DNA from: Spirochaetales bacterium
GTDB taxonomy: Bacteria; Spirochaetota; Spirochaetia; UBA9216
Direction of reading: 5' to 3'
Length of the DNA: 55,916 nucleotides
NCBI GenBank assembly: GCA_016342585.1
Contig: JAEINK010000031.1
Location: forward strand, 1 to 55,916
Positions within the stretch are counted from its first letter, which is position 1; each line of letters begins with the position of its first letter. Below are positions 1 through 6,466 of this stretch, piece by piece. The notes under the pieces were generated by a model. It made no database searches. It saw nothing but the letters and a program-made list of their open reading frames with translations, and was not told the DNA's origin. The position numbers and the translations under genes were made by a program.

Positions 1-79
1 CCGCAATGGTCGGCTAAGTCCGACTCAGCTATAAGCTTGTATTTTAAAGCTTGTGGTTGACTTTTTATAGGAGAAAAAA

Positions 80-982
80 ATGAAAAAAACGTTACTGGTT
101 GTAATCTGTTTAATCCTTTTCTCAGTTTTCGTGGTGAGTGCGGAAGCTCGACTTTCCGAGGGGACCACGGTTTTTGCCGAATGGAGTTCCGGTTCCTGGT
201 ATCACGGGAGGGTCGCCGGGCGTTGCGGTGCCGGGTACACGATCCTCTATGATGATGGCGACAGCAAATGCTGCAGCCGGGCGGAGATAGTTCTGGATGT
301 CATCCCGAATGATTCCCAGCTGCGTCATGGGGTGAAGGTCCTAGCCCTTTGGCCGGGGAATGAGCGTTATTATCCGGGAACCCTGGGGGCTTTACGGGGT
401 GGTAAATATGAGATTAGCTATGATGATGGTGACAGGGGGGAGTGTACGATTTCCCAGATTCGGCTTGTAGAACTGCAGACCGATTCTGAAATAGCTGCCA
501 GCCCGGCACCGACAGAGGCTGTGCGGCAAAAGCAAACGGCGCCTCCTGTCGCAACCCCGGCAAGACAGCAGCAGATTGCCCAGGCACAGGCGGCGGAACC
601 TGTTTTGCGCAGGACTCTGAAAATATGGCAGGGAGGCTCCTCCTGGGCCGAGATCATTGAATCGGGTCGCCTTTGGATTGAGGGGTCCGGAATTGGCGAA
701 ATTGAGGCGGATGGGGATGTTTATGTAGAGGGGTCCCGGGAGGGTGAGATTGAGAGTGACGGGGATATCTATGTGAACGGCAGTCACCGGGGTGAGATCG
801 AGGCGAACGGGAAGATTTGGTGGGATGGATCCAATGTCGGTTCCATCGAGTCAGATGGTCGAATCTGGATGGGAGGATACACCTGGGGTGAAGTTGAACC
901 TGCCGGCCTGGACTACAGTGAGCTGCGTGTTGTGGCTGGTATTATAATTTTCTTTTCTGAGAGTTTTGGTTTGAATTATTAG
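80..982 (+). CDS. Secreted protein with two Tudor-like domains and a C-terminal G-x-I-E/D-G repeat region
   Basis: This 300-residue protein starts with a clear signal peptide (residues 1 to about 23) after a GGAG ribosome binding site. Two copies of a Tudor/Agenet-like barrel follow (about 25-75 and 82-132); each carries the motif YDDGD after an aromatic-rich strand. A low-complexity Pro/Ala/Gln linker (about 133-175) leads to five or six short repeats (about 180-280). Each repeat has the form G-E-I-E-x-D/N-G-x-I/V-Y/W-x-x-G-S, roughly 17 residues long. Such repeats resemble the beta-flower or beta-helix type repeats in small periplasmic proteins. It is probably a periplasmic or surface structural or ligand-binding protein. 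Its function is unknown. It stands alone, followed by an unusual GC-rich intergenic stretch. Confidence 0.75.
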   Translation: MKKTLLVVICLILFSVFVVSAEARLSEGTTVFAEWSSGSWYHGRVAGRCGAGYTILYDDGDSKCCSRAEIVLDVIPNDSQLRHGVKVLALWPGNERYYPGTLGALRGGKYEISYDDGDRGECTISQIRLVELQTDSEIAASPAPTEAVRQKQTAPPVATPARQQQIAQAQAAEPVLRRTLKIWQGGSSWAEIIESGRLWIEGSGIGEIEADGDVYVEGSREGEIESDGDIYVNGSHRGEIEANGKIWWDGSNVGSIESDGRIWMGGYTWGEVEPAGLDYSELRVVAGIIIFFSESFGLNY

Positions 983-1015
983 CAGCGCCCTCCTTTTTAA
1001 ACTTGGGGTGGAACC

Positions 1016-1115
1016 GGGGGTGGTGGAAGCCGGCCCCGAGACCAGGGCGGAGGTGACGGAGCCTGGTCGGGTCGAGGTCCGGGCCGGCTGGAGGCAGGGG
1101 GGTGACCCCCTTCCT
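1016..1115. repeat. GC-rich intergenic palindromic element
   Basis: The gap between the two first genes holds a strongly structured GC-rich stretch. AGCCGGCCC at 1028-1036 pairs with GGGCCGGCT at 1081-1089, and GACCAGG at 1040-1046 pairs with CCTGGTC at 1062-1068. GGGGG at 1098-1102 pairs with CCCCC at 1106-1110 around a TGA loop. It has no T-run, so it is not a classical terminator. It may be a dispersed REP-like element or a structured RNA; no second copy was seen in the window. Confidence 0.5.
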
Positions 1116-1184
1116 GGTATTAAGAAAAATTTATACCTCCCCTGGTAATGCCGATAATTGTGGTAAGGGTGTGAGGTGTATAAT

Positions 1185-1664
1185 ATGAACGATTTGACTT
1201 CTTTTCCGGATGGTACGGTCGTGAGTCTGCTGAACAGGGAAGATAAGTACAGGGCTATCCATGAATTAATTCTGAAGACGGCAGGTTCCAATGGGGTCCA
1301 GGATAGTTTTGAGTTTGAGAGAGCGGTGGTTGAGCGGGAGAAGCTGCTTTCTACAGGGCTCGGTCATGGCGTGGCCCTGGCCCATGGGAAGACCGGTGCT
1401 GTTGATAGGCTGTGTATTGCCCTAGGATTTTCCAGTGAGGGGATCGATTTTGACTCTCCCGACGGGGAACCTGTTCATTTCCTTTTTGTTATCGGGAACC
1501 CTCCCGAGGCTTTAGATGAGTATCTGGAGGCTATTGGTGCTATCGCTCGCTTTATGAGGGAGCCGACCTTCAGGGATAGGTTGATAAATACCCACTCGGA
1601 ACATGAACTTGAAGTTCTTTTAAACAGGGCTTTTGATTATGAGGTCCACCATCATGCCTCCTGA
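1185..1664 (+). CDS. PTS EIIA type-2 (PtsN/fructose-type) domain protein
   Basis: A single EIIA type-2 domain of the nitrogen/fructose phosphotransferase family. The motif GHGVALAHGK contains the expected phospho-accepting histidine (His67 from the chosen start). The C-terminal part (FLFVIGNPPEALDEYL, then a LASLARF-like helix) matches the family. It would accept phosphate from HPr and act either in sugar uptake or in regulation. No EIIB or EIIC gene lies nearby, so a regulatory PtsN-like role is more likely (inference). The ATG at 1185 is chosen because GAGG at 1173-1176 lies at normal spacing; the in-frame GTG at 1176 overlaps that site. The gene is convergent with the following glycosyltransferase. 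Confidence 0.85.
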   Translation: MNDLTSFPDGTVVSLLNREDKYRAIHELILKTAGSNGVQDSFEFERAVVEREKLLSTGLGHGVALAHGKTGAVDRLCIALGFSSEGIDFDSPDGEPVHFLFVIGNPPEALDEYLEAIGAIARFMREPTFRDRLINTHSEHELEVLLNRAFDYEVHHHAS

Positions 1665-1721
1665 TGAAAATTTCGGAGATAAGGGCTGTTAAAACTGACT
1701 CGAGGCAGTAGTCGTCGTTGG

Positions 1722-2462
1722 TTATAGTTTCCGGATTTTATAGACCAGTAGGAGAAGGTTGTAGTAGAGCCTTACAAAGAGTCTGAAGATCCACAGGGGG
1801 TTTTTCAGGGTTGACGGCAGTTTGTATAAACCACGTTCCCATTTTTCCCTGCTGATTCTTTTTGCTTTTCCACAGAAAATATTGAAACATTCGCCGCACC
1901 AGAGGGTAATTCCCGGATGAAGGTCCTTTTTCCTTCTCAGAAGCCATCGCTCTTTCCCTTTCAGACCGTTTCCTGCCAGGAGCAGGGTGGGGGTCGCTTT
2001 CTGGATAGCCATGACAATATCTTTTTCTCTTTCCTGATCGAAGAATCCGGCGTGTCTGCCCACGATTCTTAATCCGGGAAAGGAGTCCCGGAGGTTCCCT
2101 GAAGATATATTCAGTTCCCGATTTTTCAAGCCGAGAAGATAGACTGTCCCTCCTATCTGTTCGAGGACTCCCATGAGCCTGATGACAAACTCAAAAGGCA
2201 TATAGCGGACAAGGGTTCCCTTTTTCAGGAACCTGCTACCCCGAACCAGTGTTTTAGAGACAGGAAGGACCAGGGCTGCCTCTTTCAGCATCCTCTGCCT
2301 TTCGGAATCTCTTCTTGCCTTCATGAATTCATAAAAGTCCAGGAAGACGATCTGGTTTCTCATGCCGTCACGGGCCAGATTCCGTATTACTTTTTCGATG
2401 TCATCCTCTTTAAGGATATCCAGAGGGACATTCATAAAGTTAATTCTTTCAAGGCCTTCCAT
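1722..2462 (-). CDS. WecG/TagA/CpsF family glycosyltransferase (GT26)
   Basis: This protein of about 246 residues has the features of the GT26 family, which adds N-acetylmannosamine-type sugars to lipid-linked carriers during polymer or wall-polysaccharide synthesis. Seen: an N-terminal MNVPLDILKEDD stretch, a central GGTVYLLGLK segment, RIVGRHAGFF, the LLLAGNGLKGKERWL segment corresponding to the family's glycine-rich G-x-P-x-Q-E region, and a basic, aromatic C-terminus that fits peripheral membrane binding. It lies directly downstream of rsmE. The ATG at 2462 is preceded by AGGTGG, 11 nt away. A GTG at 2477 overlapping the rsmE stop is the alternative start. Acceptor and donor cannot be deduced. 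Confidence 0.8.
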   Translation of the reverse strand: MEGLERINFMNVPLDILKEDDIEKVIRNLARDGMRNQIVFLDFYEFMKARRDSERQRMLKEAALVLPVSKTLVRGSRFLKKGTLVRYMPFEFVIRLMGVLEQIGGTVYLLGLKNRELNISSGNLRDSFPGLRIVGRHAGFFDQEREKDIVMAIQKATPTLLLAGNGLKGKERWLLRRKKDLHPGITLWCGECFNIFCGKAKRISREKWERGLYKLPSTLKNPLWIFRLFVRLYYNLLLLVYKIRKL

Positions 2463-2470
2463 TTTATTTT

Positions 2471-3229
2471 TTACCACCTGTCATGCTCCCGCAGAATAGT
2501 CTGCACTGCACCCGTACCATATATTACGGCCGTCTCGGCTCTTAGTACATTCGAACCCAGGTAGACCGGTTTTCCACCTGCGCTTAAGAATCTCTTTGTC
2601 TCTTCCGGAGAAAACCCCCCTTCCGGTCCAAAAAAGAGATGAAGCCGTCCGGGGATCTCCCTAAGATACCTGTGGAGAGGTTTGTTTTCAAGCATTTTTT
2701 CATGAAAAAAAAGAATACAATCCTCTTCCGGCAGGCTAAGATTTTTAAGTGCCAGGGGAGCGGAAATTGCGGTGATGGCAGGATTTCCGCATTGCTGGGA
2801 TGCCTCCAGGGCAATCTTCTGCCATCTTTCCCTCTTCTTTTCATCATCTCCTGCAGAGACCTTTACGACAGTATTTCTGGTAATCAGGGGTTGTATACTG
2901 TTTACTCCCGTCTCTGTCGCCTGCCGGATGACCTGGTCGAACTTTTTACCCTTCAGAATAGCAGGATAAACGGTGATCCAGGGTATTGGGTTCTCAGATT
3001 CATTACCCGATCTAGTCGTGTCCGTTGTGTCGGGTTCAACTGACAGCAGGCAGCTCTCCTGACCGGCCTCCACCATTTTCAGATTGTAAAGGTTGCCATC
3101 CCGGTCCCTTCCCGGAAACTCCTTATCCTCTCCGTACCTCAGGACACGGGTAAGATAGTGGTGATCCTCACCTTTGAGGAGGAGGGTCCGGGAACCTTTA
3201 TAATCTTCAGGCAGAAAGAACTGACGCAT
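2471..3229 (-). CDS. rsmE: 16S rRNA (uracil-1498-N3)-methyltransferase
   Basis: SPOUT-class RNA methyltransferase of about 252 residues. The start MRQFFLPEDY is typical of RsmE, followed by the N-terminal PUA-like part (HHYLTRVLRY). The C-terminal trefoil-knot motifs are clear: LFFGPEGGFSPEE and LGSNVLRAETA, which form the S-adenosylmethionine pocket. It methylates U1498 in the decoding region of the small ribosomal subunit. The start at 3229 is chosen over an upstream in-frame ATG because the family begins exactly there; the longer version would run into the upstream protease gene. The gap to that gene is 7 nt, so the two are probably cotranscribed. Confidence 0.93.
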   Translation of the reverse strand: MRQFFLPEDYKGSRTLLLKGEDHHYLTRVLRYGEDKEFPGRDRDGNLYNLKMVEAGQESCLLSVEPDTTDTTRSGNESENPIPWITVYPAILKGKKFDQVIRQATETGVNSIQPLITRNTVVKVSAGDDEKKRERWQKIALEASQQCGNPAITAISAPLALKNLSLPEEDCILFFHEKMLENKPLHRYLREIPGRLHLFFGPEGGFSPEETKRFLSAGGKPVYLGSNVLRAETAVIYGTGAVQTILREHDRW

Positions 3230-3236
3230 TTTTTCT

Positions 3237-4727
3237 CTAATCCTGTTCTTCCTGCAGCTGCAGCTGTCGCTGGCTTTGGATGAATTCATCGGGGGTCATG
3301 CCCAGGCCAATTACACGGACTGCTTCGATCAGTGTTGTGTCATATTCCAGATCGAAAACCGGAGGGGAGTTCAAGTTCCTGTTATACTCCTCCCGGATAA
3401 GTTTTCTGAGGAGTATATCTTCGAGATTTATCCCCCGCTCATTCACCTCGGCAATAAACTGGTTTGTTCTATTCTCATTGGCTGTGGGGTTCTCTTCTAC
3501 AAAAAGGGCTATCAGGTTGTCATCGTAGAGCATCTGGAGAGCTTCAAGATCTGCCTCGGTAAACTCTTCGATCTCCACGAAATCGTGAGGATCGATTCCA
3601 ACCTTATCGATATTGATACCATCCGGTGTGTAGTACCTTGAGGTTGTAATCTTGAATCCTCCGTTACCGAAGGCCCTGACCTGCTGGACGGAACCTTTTC
3701 CGAAGGTTGTATCACCAAGAAGGATAGCTCTTCCCGTATCCTTCATCGCTCCTGCCATGATTTCCGATGCCGAGGCGGACCCTTTGTTGGTTAGAACCAC
3801 CATCGGGAAGTCCATGGGAACTGAAGTTCGTCTGTTGGCGTAAAAGACTTCGTTTTCTTCGGTGATCCTTGATCTTGTGCTTACGATTGGACCTCTTGTA
3901 AGAAAGAGATCTGCTGTATCCACGACTGAAGAGAGGAGTCCTCCCGGGTTTCCCCTGACATCAATAATGAGTGAGGTGAATCCCTGATCTTCCAGATCTC
4001 TCAGGGCTTCTCTTACCCTGTCACGTGTGTAGGGGGTCCATTTAATAATTCTGATATAACCGACACCCCCGGGCATGATGGCATGCTTTATCGTAGGAAC
4101 TTCAATAACGGCTCTTGTCACCGTCACATTGAAGTATAGGCCACCTCTCCTTGCTATCCTCATGGTTACATCCTCTCCGGGGGCACCCCTGAGTCTGCTT
4201 AGGACCTCATCCATGGTAAGTTCTCCGGTGGACTCTTCATCGATGGCAATAATAAAATCTCCTGCGGATATACCGGCTCTATAGGCGGGTGTTCCCTCTA
4301 TGGGAGATATTACTTCAACATAAGGTGCGTTCTGTGCCCTGAATGTATTGTTATCGGACTCTTCTTCCTCGATATCACCAAGGACTTGTTTCGATATATA
4401 AAGGCCTACACCGCCAAATTCACCTGTGGTCGTATCGGAGAAGTCCTCCATATCAGAAGCCGTCAGATAGACTGAATAGGGGTCATCGAGACTCTCAAAG
4501 AGCCCGTTTACAGCCCCCTCATATAGCTGTTCCGATGAAACTTCATCGACGTAATGGTCTTGCACATAACGGAAGAGGTATTCAAACATCAATAAATACT
4601 GTTCCGAGTCAGCATTTGCTTCGGGGTTTACCTCGGCGTATAATGCTGGTCCGAATGCAGTCAGGGAGAAAACGATAGAGAGTACGACTGCCATCAGCAG
4701 GCTTGTTCTTTTATTTGGACTTTTCAC
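3237..4727 (-). CDS. C-terminal processing peptidase, S41 family
   Basis: A 496-residue exported serine protease of the CtpA/tail-specific family. Residues 1-31 form a signal peptide or anchor. The N-terminal helical domain (DHYVDEVSSEQLYEGAVNGL) is followed by a PDZ domain (about 120-205, with AGISAGDFIIAIDEES). The S41 core then carries the catalytic serine in NKGSASASEIMAG and the general-base lysine in TTFGKGSVQ. It would degrade or mature envelope proteins in the periplasm. The start is a GTG with CGGAGG at good spacing. It is the first gene of a minus-strand run with rsmE and the GT26 gene, and diverges from the membrane-protein gene at 4898. Confidence 0.93.
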   Translation of the reverse strand: MKSPNKRTSLLMAVVLSIVFSLTAFGPALYAEVNPEANADSEQYLLMFEYLFRYVQDHYVDEVSSEQLYEGAVNGLFESLDDPYSVYLTASDMEDFSDTTTGEFGGVGLYISKQVLGDIEEEESDNNTFRAQNAPYVEVISPIEGTPAYRAGISAGDFIIAIDEESTGELTMDEVLSRLRGAPGEDVTMRIARRGGLYFNVTVTRAVIEVPTIKHAIMPGGVGYIRIIKWTPYTRDRVREALRDLEDQGFTSLIIDVRGNPGGLLSSVVDTADLFLTRGPIVSTRSRITEENEVFYANRRTSVPMDFPMVVLTNKGSASASEIMAGAMKDTGRAILLGDTTFGKGSVQQVRAFGNGGFKITTSRYYTPDGINIDKVGIDPHDFVEIEEFTEADLEALQMLYDDNLIALFVEENPTANENRTNQFIAEVNERGINLEDILLRKLIREEYNRNLNSPPVFDLEYDTTLIEAVRVIGLGMTPDEFIQSQRQLQLQEEQD

Positions 4728-4860
4728 AATAGACCTCCGAGAAATAGTTTAACCCATTCAGGGGGGGGGATTCAATGTTTTGTCTAATGATTTTTTTTAC
4801 AGTTTTTTGTTGGAATTCCTCTATAGCTTCGTTTGGGTATCGATTTCCCGTTCAGTATGC

Positions 4861-4890
4861 TTGACGATCTCCCTGAATGATGTCTAAACT
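4861..4890 (+). promoter_or_regulatory. Sigma-70-type promoter giving a leaderless transcript
   Basis: TTGACG at 4861-4866, an 18-bp spacer and TAAACT at 4885-4890 form a plausible promoter. The -10 box ends 7 nt before the ATG at 4898, and no Shine-Dalgarno sequence is present, so the predicted mRNA starts at or next to the start codon. Confidence 0.5.
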
Positions 4891-4897
4891 TTAATTT

Positions 4898-5314
4898 ATG
4901 ACAAGACGTTCAGTATTCTTCATTCTTGGTCTCATCTGGGATCTATTAAGATTTTTTCTTTTATTTGCATTCCTGACTGGAAACCGGGGAACTGGAGTTT
5001 TAGAGGGGAACTTTTTTATACTTCTGTTGGGTATTTCCGGTCAGCCGGCCCTGACTTTTCTATGGAAAAACGGGCTTGAAGCCCACTATGATAATGGTGT
5101 TCTCCTTCCAGCAGTGCGATTTCCGGGTCTGATCGTTGAATTCTTTGCCGTTATTCTCTTTTTTATGGGGAAGCTGCCCGGACAGGGGGATACTCTTCTA
5201 TTTGAAAACACCCTTTTCCCGGGAGGAACGGGACTTCTTCTCCTGCTTTTTATTCTACTCATAGATATCATTTTTCAGGTGATTCTGTTAATATTGAGAC
5301 GAGAGGAGTTATAG
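4898..5314 (+). CDS. Small integral membrane protein, first gene of the MinD/FapA run
   Basis: A 138-residue very hydrophobic protein with about three or four transmembrane segments (roughly residues 5-27, 35-50, 70-92 and 110-132). I do not recognise the family. Its stop codon is directly followed by the start of the MinD-like gene, so the two are almost certainly translated from one message together with the FapA gene. There is no ribosome binding site; the promoter at 4861-4890 places the transcript start at the ATG. A membrane anchor or partner for the ATPase is one possibility, but this rests only on position. Confidence 0.7.
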   Translation: MTRRSVFFILGLIWDLLRFFLLFAFLTGNRGTGVLEGNFFILLLGISGQPALTFLWKNGLEAHYDNGVLLPAVRFPGLIVEFFAVILFFMGKLPGQGDTLLFENTLFPGGTGLLLLLFILLIDIIFQVILLILRREEL

Positions 5315-6457
5315 ATGCGTATCCTTCCCATTGCAAGTGGAAAGGGGGGAGTTGGAAAATCTCTCCTGGCCTCAAATATATCTCTGGCCCTGGGGCAGGC
5401 AGGTCAGCGGGTTATTCTCATCGACCTGGATCTTGGCGCCTCCAATATTCATCAAGTCCTGGGGTTAGCCCGGGCCAATAAGGGGATAGGCACCTTTCTG
5501 GCAGATAAAAACGCAGAACTCGAAAGTGTTATCATGGATACGGAGTATGAAAATCTCCGGGTTATTCCGGGTGACACCGAGATCCCGGGGCTAGCTAATA
5601 TTCAGACTCCTCAGAAGAATCGTCTTCTTCGGGGTATTCGTAAGCTTGACGCCGATTTTGTCGTCCTGGATCTTGGTGCAGGTTCTTCTTTTAATACCAT
5701 CGACTTTTTCCTTGCTTCCCACCAGGGGGTCGTTGTCACATCTCCAACCCTGACGTCCACTTTAAACGCCTATTTATTCCTCAAGAATGTCATCTTTCGT
5801 ATAATTACAACCAGTTTTACCAAGAAGAGTCCTGCTTCTCTTCATCTTGAAGCTTTAAAATCGGATGGCGCTTCCCTCCAGAGGCTTTATATTCCCAAGC
5901 TCCTGGAAAAGCTGAAAAAAGCAGATCCAAAGGGGTATGAAAACTTTGAGAAAAAACTTGAGACTTTTAAGCCACTCCTGGCTCTGAATCTTCTGGATAA
6001 TCCCAAGGATGTGGAGAAGGGTGAAAAGATTCAAAGATCCTGTAAAGAGTATCTCGGGATCGATATGGAGCATCTGGGAGTCATCTACCGGGACAGCATG
6101 CAGGATATCGCCTTGCGATCCAGGCTGCCTATAATTCGATATAAACCAATGGCTGTCATCTCTCAGGCTATTTACAGGATGGCGGATAAGCTTATTCAGA
6201 AATCTGATATAGATGATTCCGGTCTTGATATAACCTCCACTGAAGAGAGTTTTCAGACGGCAGAGCTTGAAGCCGAGGTTGATTTTGCCGGAAGGCTCGA
6301 AGAGATTCAGAATCTTCTACGAACGGGTGCTTTAAGTCAGGGGGATTTGCTGGAGACCATTAAGACACAGCATTATGAGATTGACGGTCTTCGGAAGGAG
6401 AATTTTCTTCTTAAATCAAAGCTCCTGAAAGCTTCGCAGGAGGGGTTTTCTATATAA
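5315..6457 (+). CDS. MinD/ParA-family ATPase (FlhG-like)
   Basis: A 380-residue P-loop ATPase of the deviant Walker A type. ASGKGGVGKSLLASNIS occupies residues 7-23, with the signature lysine before the GGVGK, and LIDLDLGASNIHQVLG is typical of MinD/FlhG proteins. FVVLDLGAGSSFNTIDF is the Walker B region. After residue about 270 there is a long extension ending in a predicted coiled coil. FlhG-type members control flagellar number and placement, and others position chromosomes or division sites. The GAGGAG site precedes the ATG, and the gene abuts its upstream neighbour and lies 9 nt from the FapA gene. FapA-like proteins in other bacteria affect flagellar and polar assembly, so a cell-organisation role is inferred. 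Confidence 0.88.
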   Translation: MRILPIASGKGGVGKSLLASNISLALGQAGQRVILIDLDLGASNIHQVLGLARANKGIGTFLADKNAELESVIMDTEYENLRVIPGDTEIPGLANIQTPQKNRLLRGIRKLDADFVVLDLGAGSSFNTIDFFLASHQGVVVTSPTLTSTLNAYLFLKNVIFRIITTSFTKKSPASLHLEALKSDGASLQRLYIPKLLEKLKKADPKGYENFEKKLETFKPLLALNLLDNPKDVEKGEKIQRSCKEYLGIDMEHLGVIYRDSMQDIALRSRLPIIRYKPMAVISQAIYRMADKLIQKSDIDDSGLDITSTEESFQTAELEAEVDFAGRLEEIQNLLRTGALSQGDLLETIKTQHYEIDGLRKENFLLKSKLLKASQEGFSI

Positions 6458-6466
6458 CCGAATACA

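Noticed and set aside
1..79. Hairpins in the first 80 bases (GTCGG/CCGAC and AAGCTT repeats) as a terminator or tRNA end
   Set aside because: There is no T-run after the first stem and no tRNA arms can be built; the context is cut by the window edge.
392..787. Minus-strand frames opposite the Tudor-repeat gene
   Set aside because: They mirror the repeat structure of the real gene and carry no plausible protein features.
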